Assembly: GCA_000701725.1 (NCBI GenBank)
Contig: JNJQ01000011.1
Span: 16,982 to 80,981 of the forward strand
From: Erysipelotrichaceae bacterium NK3D112
GTDB taxonomy: Bacteria > Bacillota_I > Bacilli_A > Erysipelotrichales > Erysipelotrichaceae
Length of the DNA stretch: 64,000 nt
Reading direction: 5' to 3'
The notes below the pieces were generated by a model. That model was not told the origin of the DNA, searched no databases, and was given only the letters and a program-made list of their open reading frames with translations. A program made the translations under genes and the position numbers. Shown in pieces: positions 45,207 to 53,906 of the stretch (positions are counted from its first letter, which is position 1; every line of letters starts with the position of its first letter).

Positions 45207-47618
45207 TTAAAGTGACTGTTCTGTTCTGCCGATAATGTCGTCCTGTGTCTTTCTGGAGAGGACGTTGAAGAATGCGCTGTATCCGGCGACTCTGACGATC
45301 AGGTCTTTATGCTTTTCCGGATGAGCCTGTGCATCCAGGAGGGTTTCCCTGGAAACGATGTTGTACTGAACATGATAGCCGTGCAGTCTGTTGAAGAATG
45401 CCCTTAACAGCATCTCCAGCTTCTGTTTGTTCTCTTCGGTTGATAACATCTGCGGTGTCATCTTCTGGTTCAGCAGCACGCCGCCGGTGATCTTTTCGGT
45501 CGGGAGTTTCGTAATGGATTTGAAGACAGCGGTCGGTCCGTTCTTGTCAGCGTTGTGTGCGGGTGAGCAGCCTTCCGCCAGCGGTTCACGTGCATTTCTG
45601 CCGTCCGGTGTCGCCATGGTTCCCATGCCCTGGCCGACATTGGCTGAAATTGAGGAGGTTCCGCCATAGCGGATGCCACCGATCGGACCTCTGGCATATC
45701 TGGTGTTGGGATACTTTTTGATTTCGTCCAGGTAGCTGTCATAAGCTTTCACAACCAGCTGATCAACTTCATCGTTGTCATTGCCGTATTTCGGCGCATC
45801 GATGAGCATATCCTGGATTCTCCTGTTTTCCTCACTCTGGAAATCGTCCAGAATTGCATTCCATAACTGTTCCGGTGTGATCTTCTTTTCATCATAGACA
45901 AGCTTCTTGATTGCCTCGAGAGAGTCTGCCATATTGGCGATGCCGACCTGCAGACCGGAGATGAAGTCATAGACGGCGCCGCCCTCTTTGATCGTCTTTC
46001 CTCTGCCGATGCAGTCATCGGTCAAAGCGGAACAGAGGATATCCGGCACATCTCTTTCACTGGCCTTGTCGATCGCGTTTTCGACGATGACACTGTATCT
46101 TGTGAACTCTCTGACTGTCTTGTCCCAGACTTCCATCAGTTCATCGAAATCTTTCCATTCTGTGAAATATCCGTAGCCCTTTGTAAATCTCTTTCCGCTT
46201 GTCAGATCAACGCCGTTGTTCATCGCACATAAGAGAAGTCTCGGGAAGTTGACATAGGACATGCCTGTGCAGCGGTAGCCCCACTTGCCCGGAACAGCGG
46301 TTTCCACACATCCGATGGCACTGTAGTTGTAGGCATCTTCTTCTTTGACACCCCAGTTGATGAAGGAAGGAATGATGATCTCATCATTGTTGAGGGCCGG
46401 CATACCGAAACCGAGTTTCATGACTTCGATACATTCATCAAAGAACTGTTTATTCAGGTTGGCGTGATATCTGACTGTCAGGTTCGGCTGGGTCAGTCTT
46501 GTCTGTGCAACTGACTGCAGAACCAGGAAGCTGAGTTCATTGACCGCGTCTTTATGATCTGTCGTCTGGCCGCCGATTGTAACATTCTGATACATCGGGG
46601 AGCCGGCAGAGCTGAGTGTATGTGCCTGGCTTCTGACTTTATTGATCGTCAGTGTCTTGATCCAGAGACATGTCAGCAGTTCAAGAGCTTCCGCCTTTGT
46701 GATCTTCTCATTCTTAAGATCATTGATGAAATACGGATACATATACTGATCGAATCTGCCGTAGCTCAATGAATGGCCGTTGGATTCAATCTGAAGAATC
46801 AGCTGAATGAACCAGACGGACTGGACAGCTTCTTTGAAGGAAGCAGCCGGCTCATAAGGAACTCTTGCACAGATATTGCTCATTTCTTCGAGTTCTGCTT
46901 TTCTGGCAGGATCACTTTCCTTTTCGGCCATCTCAGCCGCCAGAGCACTGTATCTCTTTGCGAATGTATGAACCGCATCGATCACAATCAGCACAGCTTT
47001 ATAGAAGACATATTTATCGATGGATTCCGGATCGGCCAGATCAAGTCCTTCCTTGAGGGTCCTTGTCCTGTTTTCGTATCCCTTCAGTCCTTCTTTGAGC
47101 ACTTTCTCATAATTGACTGCCAGGTGGGCATCACCGGCATTCAGTTTGCCTTCCATTCCGAAGACGCCTGTCTCCATGAAGACGGAAACTTCATCCGGAA
47201 GCAGTGCTTCGCCTCTGGCTCTGAGGTTGTTGTTTTCCCAGAAAGGAGCGATGGATCTCAGCTGTTCTTTTGTTTCTTCCGTAATATAGAAGACATCGCC
47301 GTCTCTTTTTTCAAACAGATCCAGTTCATCGATGACGAACTTCAGTGTATATTCCGGGAAAACCGGAGCGTTTCTGTTCTTGGTAGCCTGGTTGCCGGCA
47401 AGCAGTGTTTTGTCTTCAATATAGACAGACATGTTTTCAAGGATCTTTTTGAGCATGAGCGCTCTCATCATGACCCGCGGCTGGTTTTTGTTTTCCGCGT
47501 AGGATTCCGTGACCAGAACGGCTCTTTCCGCATCGACATAAGGCTTTTCATCCAGGACCTCCTCGCGGAATGCCTGCATTCTTTCAGTCAGTGATCCAAA
47601 GTGTTCCCTGTTTTCCAT
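45207..47618 (-). CDS. Glycyl radical enzyme (PFL family, YbiW/PflD-like)
   Basis: 803-residue enzyme. The C-terminal radical site reads RVAGYSAFF (Gly near residue 779), and the active-site Cys is in IGCVETAV in mid-protein. The GCVE motif is shared by the glycerol/diol dehydratase and choline lyase branch, while pyruvate formate-lyase proper has a Cys-Cys pair that is absent here. The closest recall is the YbiW/PflD group, whose members have been linked to opening of 1,5-anhydroglucitol 6-phosphate. The start is at the second ATG pair with AAGGA upstream. An activase gene is divergent, and FSA-type aldolase follows. Specific substrate is inferred. Confidence 0.85.
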   Translation of the reverse strand: MENREHFGSLTERMQAFREEVLDEKPYVDAERAVLVTESYAENKNQPRVMMRALMLKKILENMSVYIEDKTLLAGNQATKNRNAPVFPEYTLKFVIDELDLFEKRDGDVFYITEETKEQLRSIAPFWENNNLRARGEALLPDEVSVFMETGVFGMEGKLNAGDAHLAVNYEKVLKEGLKGYENRTRTLKEGLDLADPESIDKYVFYKAVLIVIDAVHTFAKRYSALAAEMAEKESDPARKAELEEMSNICARVPYEPAASFKEAVQSVWFIQLILQIESNGHSLSYGRFDQYMYPYFINDLKNEKITKAEALELLTCLWIKTLTINKVRSQAHTLSSAGSPMYQNVTIGGQTTDHKDAVNELSFLVLQSVAQTRLTQPNLTVRYHANLNKQFFDECIEVMKLGFGMPALNNDEIIIPSFINWGVKEEDAYNYSAIGCVETAVPGKWGYRCTGMSYVNFPRLLLCAMNNGVDLTSGKRFTKGYGYFTEWKDFDELMEVWDKTVREFTRYSVIVENAIDKASERDVPDILCSALTDDCIGRGKTIKEGGAVYDFISGLQVGIANMADSLEAIKKLVYDEKKITPEQLWNAILDDFQSEENRRIQDMLIDAPKYGNDNDEVDQLVVKAYDSYLDEIKKYPNTRYARGPIGGIRYGGTSSISANVGQGMGTMATPDGRNAREPLAEGCSPAHNADKNGPTAVFKSITKLPTEKITGGVLLNQKMTPQMLSTEENKQKLEMLLRAFFNRLHGYHVQYNIVSRETLLDAQAHPEKHKDLIVRVAGYSAFFNVLSRKTQDDIIGRTEQSL

Positions 47619-47630
47619 ACCATCTTTTCC

Positions 47631-47645
47631 TTTCATTCGTAAGTT
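47631..47645. promoter_or_regulatory. DeoR operator copy 1
   Basis: TTTCATTCGTAAGTT in the leader of the glycyl radical enzyme mRNA, downstream of its promoter. Confidence 0.6.
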
Positions 47646-47667
47646 GTTTTTATTTCGTTGCATTCAT

Positions 47668-47696
47668 AATATAGCTCGCAGCCAAGAGAATGTCAA
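47668..47696 (-). promoter_or_regulatory. Promoter of glycyl radical enzyme operon
   Basis: Minus-strand TTGACA (47691-47696) and TATATT (47668-47673), 17 bases apart. Strong match to consensus. Confidence 0.85.
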
Positions 47697-47727
47697 TATA
47701 AATTTTTATATTTGTAATGTATAAATG

Positions 47728-47742
47728 TTTCATTCGTAACTT
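47728..47742. promoter_or_regulatory. DeoR operator copy 2
   Basis: TTTCATTCGTAACTT between the two divergent promoters, six bases before the activase -35. A similar ATTTGTAA half site lies at about 47709. Confidence 0.65.
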
Positions 47743-47748
47743 TTTGGA

Positions 47749-47777
47749 TTGACAAGTAGCCTTCGACCACGTATTCT
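47749..47777 (+). promoter_or_regulatory. Promoter of activase gene
   Basis: TTGACA (47749-47754) and TATTCT (47772-47777), 17 bases apart. Implies a very short leader ahead of the ATG at 47799. Confidence 0.8.
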
Positions 47778-47798
47778 ATGGATGTGAGGTGGTTCAGT

Positions 47799-48701
47799 AT
47801 GACTAAAGACAGCGGTATTGTGTTCAATATTCAGAAATTCTCCGTCAATGACGGTCCCGGGATCCGCACGGTCGTCTTCTTAAAAGGATGTCCCCTGCGA
47901 TGCAGATGGTGTGCCAATCCGGAAAGCCAGTCAGTCAGAGCGGAGATTATGTGGGATGAGAAGAAATGCGTCGGCTGTCATCACTGCATTGAAGTCTGTC
48001 CTCATCAGGCAGTCAGCTTAAAGGAAGGAAGAATCTCCATTGATTCTTCAAAATGCAATGGCTGCGGGAATTGTTTCCATGAATGCCCCGGCAAGGCTCT
48101 TAAAAATGAAGGTGAACTGAAGACTGTCAAAGAAGTCATGGATGTTGTCATGCAGGATCTGCCCTTCTATGAGGAAAGCGGCGGCGGAATCACACTGTCC
48201 GGCGGTGAAATGCTGGCCCAGCCTGAATTTGCGGCCAGTCTTCTGAAGACAGCAAAGGATAACGGATTGAACACATGCTGTGAAACCACCGGTTTTGCCA
48301 AAGAAGAAGTATTCACTGAAGTCATTGAAAATCTCGACACGATTCTCTTTGATGTCAAGCACTGGGACTCACAGAAACACAAAGAAGGAACCGCAGTCCC
48401 CAATGAGCTGATCCTTTCCAATCTGAAATATGCCATTGAAACAGGCAAAGATGTCCTGCCCAGAATTCCTGTCATTCCGGGATTCAACGATTCGCTCAAT
48501 GACGCAAAGAATCTTGCCCGGGTCATCAAAGAGGCAGGAGGCACAAAATGTCAGCTGCTGCCGTTTCACCAGTTCGGCGAAAACAAATATGATCAGCTCG
48601 GCCGTGAATATGCTTATAAAGATGTCAGTGCCTATCACCGGGAAGATCTGGAAAACTACCGCCGTGTATTCATTGACAATGACATCACAGCTTTCTTTTG
48701 A
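47799..48701 (+). CDS. Glycyl radical enzyme activase
   Basis: 300-residue radical SAM protein that installs the glycyl radical on the neighbouring enzyme. The SAM cluster CPLRCRWC (C-x3-C-x2-C) is at about residue 31, and two [4Fe-4S] ferredoxin motifs follow (CVGCHHCIEVCPHQ and CNGCGNCFHECPGK), as in the PflC/YbiY and GldA-type activases. The start is set by GAGGTGG six bases upstream and by the promoter position; an ATG seven codons upstream lies before the predicted transcript start. Ends two bases before operator copy 3. Confidence 0.9.
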   Translation: MTKDSGIVFNIQKFSVNDGPGIRTVVFLKGCPLRCRWCANPESQSVRAEIMWDEKKCVGCHHCIEVCPHQAVSLKEGRISIDSSKCNGCGNCFHECPGKALKNEGELKTVKEVMDVVMQDLPFYEESGGGITLSGGEMLAQPEFAASLLKTAKDNGLNTCCETTGFAKEEVFTEVIENLDTILFDVKHWDSQKHKEGTAVPNELILSNLKYAIETGKDVLPRIPVIPGFNDSLNDAKNLARVIKEAGGTKCQLLPFHQFGENKYDQLGREYAYKDVSAYHREDLENYRRVFIDNDITAFF

Positions 48702-48702
48702 C

Positions 48703-48717
48703 TTTCATTTGTAAGTG
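48703..48717. promoter_or_regulatory. DeoR operator copy 3
   Basis: TTTCATTTGTAAGTG upstream of the DeoR gene, with an inverted AAATGAAA at 48728-48735. Confidence 0.6.
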
Positions 48718-48746
48718 ATTACGCATAAAATGAAAGCGGAGTATCT

Positions 48747-49496
48747 ATGAAAAAACAGAGAGAAAAAGAGATCCTGAGTCTGCTGGTTGACCGCAGAAGA
48801 ATTGAAGTGACCGAACTGTCCGCCCTGCTTGGCGTTTCGCAGGTCACAATCCGCAAAGATCTGGATCAGCTTGAGAAAATGCATCTGATCAGGCGTGTGC
48901 ATGGGTTTGCGGAACTCAGCAGCGAGGATGACATCAACAGCCGGCTTGCCTGGCATTATGAAGAAAAGACAAAGATCGCAGAGAAAGCCGCAGGACTGAT
49001 CCAGGATGGCGACACGGTATTCATTGAGAACGGAAGCTGCTGCGCACTGGCGGCGCTTACCATTGCGCGGACAAAAAAGAATGTCACAATCGTGACAAAC
49101 AGCGCCTTTATCGCGGACTATATCCGTGCCGAGGCCAATGGACAGATCGTTTTGCTTGGAGGCATCTATCAGAAAGAATCACAATGCCTTGTCGGTCCGA
49201 TGATCCGCGACTGTGTCATGAACTATCACGTGAAATACTGCATGATCGGCACCGATGGATGGAGTGAAAAAACAGGCTTCACCAACAAAGACCAGATGCG
49301 TGCCCAGGCGGTCCGCGACATGTCCGTTTCGGCTGAACAGATCGTCATTCTGACTGAGAGTGAAAAGTTCAATGCGGCCGGAACTGTTCCGCTGAATCTT
49401 TCCCGCCATCAGGTATCCGTTCTGACGGATTCAGAAATATCGGATGACATCAAGAAAAAACTCACAGAACAGCAGATCGAAATCATAACCGCTTAA
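48747..49496 (+). CDS. DeoR/GlpR family regulator
   Basis: 249-residue regulator. N-terminal HTH (REKEILSLLVDRRRIEVTELSALLGVSQVTIRKDLDQLE) and a C-terminal phosphosugar-binding domain (residues 75-235, with GDTVFIENGSCCALAA). It lies just after the activase and probably controls both divergent transcripts through the repeated motif. Effector unknown; a phosphorylated sugar is likely. Confidence 0.9.
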   Translation: MKKQREKEILSLLVDRRRIEVTELSALLGVSQVTIRKDLDQLEKMHLIRRVHGFAELSSEDDINSRLAWHYEEKTKIAEKAAGLIQDGDTVFIENGSCCALAALTIARTKKNVTIVTNSAFIADYIRAEANGQIVLLGGIYQKESQCLVGPMIRDCVMNYHVKYCMIGTDGWSEKTGFTNKDQMRAQAVRDMSVSAEQIVILTESEKFNAAGTVPLNLSRHQVSVLTDSEISDDIKKKLTEQQIEIITA

Positions 49497-49511
49497 TCAG
49501 ACATCACAGTG

Positions 49512-49556
49512 AAGTGAGCCTCTGAAGCCGGCTCGACGGATGAGGTTCACTTTTTC
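49512..49556 (+). terminator. Terminator after DeoR gene
   Basis: AGTGAGCCTC/GAGGTTCACT stem (with one G-U pair) followed by five T. Confidence 0.75.
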
Positions 49557-50226
49557 TGTGAAGAAATGTAAGGAATATACCTGTAATTAAATATCAGCAG
49601 TGTATATCGAAACTCTGCTATTCAGAAAAAGCCTGAACACCGGTATGTTTGAAGCTGCCGGTGTTCAGGCATTCGTGATCCCTGAAGTATTCTTCCGGAA
49701 TGTCCGTCGCTTTGGCGGCAGCCTCGATCAGTCTTCCGTTCTTCCCGATCTGCTCATGCGGAAGATCAGGTAAATCCTGAGTGTTATCGAAGAAGAACTT
49801 CTGAATGACAACCGTGAACAAGTCATCGTCCGCAGCTTCTTTTCTGTTCATTCAGTGAGATGATCTCGTGATCTGTGCGGTTAAGTTCACAACAGAAGCC
49901 TTTTGAAAACCGGAACTATCTGTTATTCTCATTATCAATAAATGATTCCTCCCGCAGCATGTATTTCACGATATGACGCAGCTGTTTACCGGTAATACTG
50001 AATTCTGTCGCATGTTCCGCACAAGAAAAATCTCTATAAAGTCCTTGACTGTAACAATCAGTCCAAGAGACGGCCGGCGGATAGTGCCGCAGCCAAGAAG
50101 GATAAGATCCACACCAGGCTGATTGTCCAAGCCGGGTATACCGTCAAAACAGGCGGCTGCCGTCATTCCGGCAGTCGCCTGTTCTTCATTCAATTCCCAG
50201 AGCCGTTTTTACTCTTTTTTAGAAGA
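49557..50226. other. Decayed non-coding stretch beside ssrA
   Basis: About 670 bases without an intact gene. It holds a 77-codon minus-strand frame (49618-49851), a 75-aa or shorter frame (49966-50193), and an overlapping open stretch without a start codon (49916-50143) that ends in a coding-like helix (CAEHATEFSITGKQLRHIV). None is recognised. A 13-bp perfect hairpin (49628-49667) with a T tail sits inside the last codons of the first frame, and another hairpin is at about 50150-50190. It looks like remains of one or more broken genes at the 3' flank of tmRNA. Confidence 0.45.
49628..49667 (-). terminator. Strong hairpin terminator
   Basis: Arms GCCTGAACACCGG and CCGGTGTTCAGGC are perfectly paired, and the minus strand continues with TTTTTC. 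Confidence 0.7.
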
Positions 50227-50280
50227 AAAGGAGCTGTCTTTTTCTTCCGATTTTACATCGGAGGCTTTTAACAGTCCCTT
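50227..50280 (-). terminator. Terminator after ssrA
   Basis: Minus-strand stem pairing around CTGT/ACAG with an inner CCGAT/ATCGG hairpin followed by TTTTCTTC. Confidence 0.55.
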
Positions 50281-50288
50281 TCCATAAG

Positions 50289-50644
50289 TGGAGCTGAGGG
50301 GAGTCGAACCCCTGTCCAAGAGTTGTCCCACATTCCGGCGTCTACAGTTTAGTTCACTGGTTGATAAGACAGCAGACATGTCAGTGAGCCAACCATCTGC
50401 TGAATTTGCCTGTGAGATTGTCGGGATCCCCGTACAGACTTCGGGTTCACCTTATCCGTTTCAATTACGCAGCCGGTGCATAACGGCTAAAGCACGGCCG
50501 GGACGCTGCGACGCCTATTGCGTAACTTAAGCAGCGAAAGCGAAACTTGTGTTTCTGTTAGCGTTTAAATTTAGGTGGTGATAAGGTCACCGCTCCACTG
50601 CAGCCTGAATCAAACATAAACCTGTCGAAATCCATTACAGCCCC
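50289..50644 (-). ncRNA. ssrA: Transfer-messenger RNA
   Basis: 356-nt tmRNA. The 5' end GGGGCTGTAATGGATTTCGACAGG is the standard tmRNA opening; it pairs with CAGCTCC at the 3' end to form the acceptor stem (one G-U). The T-arm GGGGTTCGACTCCCC is present. The CCA end is not encoded (CTT follows the discriminator), so it must be added by nucleotidyltransferase. A mid-region tag open frame reads ANRNTSFAFAA then a stop, ending in the small non-polar residues typical of degradation tags. smpB lies upstream in the same direction. Confidence 0.95.
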
Positions 50645-50673
50645 ATGTTTATGCATCATACTGATGCATAATG

Positions 50674-50702
50674 AATATAGCACTCATTTGACCGATGGTC
50701 AA
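50674..50702 (-). promoter_or_regulatory. Promoter of ssrA
   Basis: Minus-strand TTGACC (50697-50702) and TATATT (50674-50679), 17 bases apart. Confidence 0.8.
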
Positions 50703-51220
50703 CATTCTAAATCGAGTGACTGTGCAAATCCGAGATACACAACGCGGTAATGCGGATCGTATGCTTCGCGGTATTTCGGACTGTGATGAAGAGGCGGATA
50801 CCCTCTTCCGCGGTACATTTCCTGGAATTCGAGAAATTCATCCGCGCTGAAATTCACCGGAAGATTTTCAAGGTTGTGTTTCAGCAGCTTCATATTGTGC
50901 ATGAACTCGCCCATTCTGCCTCTGTGCAGATTGGCAGTGCGTACAAAGATATCATTGATCTCTTCCGGTTTGTAAAGACACTTTGCCTTTTTCAGATTGA
51001 TCCGGCAGAGGTTGTTGCCGATCGGTTCAATCAGTTCCGCATTCTCATCCGCTTCGATTTCATTCCATTCTTTCAGAAGACTGTTCAGTGCGTCCTTCTC
51101 ATCCCCGACAAGATGACCGGGACCGAGTTCGTTCTGATAAATGAGCTTGAAGCAGTCCTGCGGTGTCATCAGCGGATACTTTTCCAGATGTGTTTTCAGT
51201 ATTTCGAGAATCTCTTCCAT
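50699..51220 (-). CDS. Hypothetical protein between smpB and ssrA
   Basis: 173 residues from the ATG that follows GAGGTG by six bases; the first three codons upstream (GTG, ATG) overlap the smpB end. Mostly helical by composition, no signal peptide or membrane segment. Conserved-looking parts are PQDCFKLIYQNELGPGHL, NNLCRINLKKAK and a C-terminal stretch with several Tyr and Pro (RGRGYPPLHHSPKYREAYDP). I do not recognise the family. The gene ends within the -35 box of the tmRNA promoter. Position suggests a link to ribosome rescue but gives no function. Confidence 0.6.
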   Translation of the reverse strand: MEEILEILKTHLEKYPLMTPQDCFKLIYQNELGPGHLVGDEKDALNSLLKEWNEIEADENAELIEPIGNNLCRINLKKAKCLYKPEEINDIFVRTANLHRGRMGEFMHNMKLLKHNLENLPVNFSADEFLEFQEMYRGRGYPPLHHSPKYREAYDPHYRVVYLGFAQSLDLEC

Positions 51221-51225
51221 GATCA

Positions 51226-51687
51226 TCACCTCTGCTTGAGGGCCTTTTCCATTTCTCTCTTCGCGTCTCTGAGCTTCTGCGTCTCTCTCTTGTCCACAAG
51301 ATTTTTACCTTTGGCAAGTGCGATCTCGAGCTTTGCCCTTCCGTTTTTCAGATACATTCTGACCGGAACAAGTGTGTAGCCTTTGGTCTTGACCTTCATA
51401 TGAAGCTTCTGGATCTCATATTTGTGAAGCAGAAGTTTCCGGTCGCGTTCCTCATCAACGTTGAAGATGTTTCCGTATTTGTAAGGTGAGATATGCATGC
51501 CTTTGATCCATGCCTCCCCTTTATAGATGGAAATATACGCATCCTTGAACTGAACCTTTCCGTCACGGATGGATTTGATCTCTGTTCCGGTCAGCACGAG
51601 TCCGCATTCATATTTGTCTTCCAGGAAGTAATCATGAGAGGCGCGCCGGTTGAACGCGACTGTTTTTTCCTTACTTTTTTCTGCCAT
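51226..51687 (-). CDS. smpB: SsrA-binding protein
   Basis: 153-residue OB-fold protein that binds tmRNA and the ribosome in trans-translation. Conserved features: N-terminal NRRASHDYFLEDKYECGLVL, the central LLLHKYEIQKLH, and the basic C-terminal tail (LRDAKREMEKALKQR) that reads the empty mRNA channel. Overlaps the rnr end. Normal length. Confidence 0.96.
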   Translation of the reverse strand: MAEKSKEKTVAFNRRASHDYFLEDKYECGLVLTGTEIKSIRDGKVQFKDAYISIYKGEAWIKGMHISPYKYGNIFNVDEERDRKLLLHKYEIQKLHMKVKTKGYTLVPVRMYLKNGRAKLEIALAKGKNLVDKRETQKLRDAKREMEKALKQR

Positions 51688-53869
51688 GTTTCCTCCTTGA
51701 AGGATCAGCCTGTCTTTTCTGACTGTAGGCAGTGGTTTTCTTTCCCGCCTTCTTTTTATTGGGAATCATACCGTTTTTGCCATACAGGCTGAATTCAATC
51801 TTACCGTTATATACATCCGCTGCCGCCACACTGATTTTCACAGGCATGCCGACACGGTATACTCTGCCGCTGGCCATTCCGCAAAGCTCAAGCCGCTCAG
51901 GGATGTATTCATAATAATCATCATCCAGGGATGTGATTCTGACAAGTCCCTCCACGGTGTTTTCCAGCTGCACATAGAAGCCGAAACCGGTGACGGAAGT
52001 GATGATGCCGGTGTATTTCTCACCAAGCCGCGCACTCATATACTGCGCCTTCTTGAGATCATCGCATGCGTATTCCGCATCCTGGGATATTCTTTCACGG
52101 ACAGAAGAGCTTTCCGCATAGTCGGCGCATTTCTGCTCGTCAAGCTGTCTCTCATGAAGATCCATGCACGCCTCAAAACTGTATTTTCTCAGCATTCTGT
52201 GCACGATGAGATCCGGATACCTTCTGATCGGTGAAGTGAAATGGAGGTACTCTTCCTCAGCCAGACCGAAGTGGCCGGCGCATACGGAGTCATATTTTGC
52301 CTTCTGCATGCATCGTAACAGCATCATGCTCAGAACGGGATATTCGTCCTCATCTTTTACGGATGAGAGATATCTCTGCAGTTCATTGGGGAATACGGTT
52401 CTGCCCACAATCAGTTTATGACCCATGATTTCTGAAGCCTTGATGAAATCACGGATTCTTCTGGAGGAAGGCTCCTCATGTACACGGTAGATGGCCGGGA
52501 TATCCTGCCATTTCAGGAAATTTGCCACACAGACATTGGCCGCGATCATACAGTCTTCAATGACCATTTCCGCATGTCCTCTTTCCGCCGGTCTGATATC
52601 AAGAGGCTTTCCGTTTTTATCCACCGTGATCTTTGATTCGGTTGAGGAGAATTCAATGGCTCCGTTTTCAACACGGCGTCTGCGGATCGCATCCGCACAA
52701 TCTGTCAATGTTGTGAACAGATTGCCGAGGTGCGCATATTTCGCAATCAGTTCCTCATCCCCGTCGAGAATCCGGTTCACATTGGCATATGTCATGCGTT
52801 CAGATGAGTGCATGACACTCGGATAGATCTGATAATCCGCGACTGTGCCGTCTTTTTGCACATGCATTTCACAGGTGATACTCAGTCTGTCCACATGCGG
52901 ATTGAGCGAGCAGATACCGTTGCTGAGCTGGTGCGGCAGCATCGGAACCACCCTGTCAGTCACATAAGTGGAACAGCCTCTTTTCAGCGCTTCCGCGTCC
53001 AGTGCGCTTCCCTCTTTGACATAATGGGAGACATCGGCAATGGAAACCTTTAAATTCCAGCCGTCTTCTGTCTCTTCACAGGATACGGCGTCATCAAAGT
53101 CCTTGGAATCATCTCCGTCGATGGTGACGGTGATCTCATTGCGCAGATCTTTTCTGCCTTCTGTTTCCTGTTCGCTGACTGCATCAGGAATTGCTTTGAG
53201 CTCTTCCATGACTTCATCGGGAAATTCCGGATTGATATCATGATCCAGAAGAATGGAAAGAATATCCACGCCCGGATCATCCTTATGGCCGATGACCTTT
53301 GTCACTTTCAATGTGAGCGGTCCGCCGTACTTCTCGATTTCACAAAGAACTTTGGAGCCGTCCACCGGATGGAAGGACGGATCCAGAATCACTTTGAACG
53401 GTCTGTCCTTAAGTTTTTCATCATCCAGCTTCAGATGCAGACCATGGCCTTTGTCGTAATATGTGCCGATGAGCCTTGTTCTTGCCCGGGTGATAACCCT
53501 GATCACCTGACCGTAGAGCTGCCACTTCTGACAATGCACAAGAACGATATCACCATCCATCGCATCCAGCTGATCCCCTTCTTCGATTCTCACCGCGGCT
53601 CTGTCTTCACGGTCTACATAGCCCATTCCGTTTCTGGCAATGGAGATTTTCCCTTCGAAGACACCTGCCTGTTCACGGTTTTTGAATTCACCCTTCTGGG
53701 TGAAGAAAACCAGATATTCATCCTGCAGTTCGTCCATCGCATCGCGAAAAACACGGCTGTCCTCCGTGTCGAGTGCAAGTCCTTCTTTGAGTGCGGACGG
53801 CGTGTTTGATGCGCCGGGATGATTCTCAAGATAACCGAGAATCAGATCTTTCATTTCGTTTTTTTCCAT
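51671..53869 (-). CDS. rnr: Ribonuclease R
   Basis: 732-residue 3'-5' exoribonuclease. N-terminal winged-helix domain (KDLILGYLENHPG), two cold-shock domains, the RNB catalytic core with DGDDSKDFDDAV near residue 275 (four Asp metal ligands), and a C-terminal S1 domain (GIITSVTGFGFYVQLENTVEG) with a Lys/Arg-rich tail. It degrades structured RNA and works with tmRNA-SmpB in quality control. The start is uncertain between this ATG and one five codons later; a TTG further upstream inside secG is rejected. Confidence 0.94.
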   Translation of the reverse strand: MEKNEMKDLILGYLENHPGASNTPSALKEGLALDTEDSRVFRDAMDELQDEYLVFFTQKGEFKNREQAGVFEGKISIARNGMGYVDREDRAAVRIEEGDQLDAMDGDIVLVHCQKWQLYGQVIRVITRARTRLIGTYYDKGHGLHLKLDDEKLKDRPFKVILDPSFHPVDGSKVLCEIEKYGGPLTLKVTKVIGHKDDPGVDILSILLDHDINPEFPDEVMEELKAIPDAVSEQETEGRKDLRNEITVTIDGDDSKDFDDAVSCEETEDGWNLKVSIADVSHYVKEGSALDAEALKRGCSTYVTDRVVPMLPHQLSNGICSLNPHVDRLSITCEMHVQKDGTVADYQIYPSVMHSSERMTYANVNRILDGDEELIAKYAHLGNLFTTLTDCADAIRRRRVENGAIEFSSTESKITVDKNGKPLDIRPAERGHAEMVIEDCMIAANVCVANFLKWQDIPAIYRVHEEPSSRRIRDFIKASEIMGHKLIVGRTVFPNELQRYLSSVKDEDEYPVLSMMLLRCMQKAKYDSVCAGHFGLAEEEYLHFTSPIRRYPDLIVHRMLRKYSFEACMDLHERQLDEQKCADYAESSSVRERISQDAEYACDDLKKAQYMSARLGEKYTGIITSVTGFGFYVQLENTVEGLVRITSLDDDYYEYIPERLELCGMASGRVYRVGMPVKISVAAADVYNGKIEFSLYGKNGMIPNKKKAGKKTTAYSQKRQADPSRRKHGRKK

Positions 53870-53879
53870 AAGATTAGAA

Positions 53880-53900
53880 AAGCCGGCGTTAACCGGCGTT
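53880..53900 (-). terminator. Weak terminator between secG and rnr
   Basis: Minus-strand GCCGG/CCGGC stem followed by TTTTC, right after the secG stop; it probably allows read-through into rnr. Confidence 0.5.
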
Positions 53901-53906
53901 TTTGCT

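Noticed and set aside
46773..47594. Long plus-strand frame opposite the glycyl radical enzyme
   Set aside because: Shadow of the GRE, no RBS or recognisable domain.
45207..47618. Calling the GRE a pyruvate formate-lyase
   Set aside because: The active site has a single Cys in GCVE rather than the PFL Cys-Cys pair, and the neighbours fit another role.
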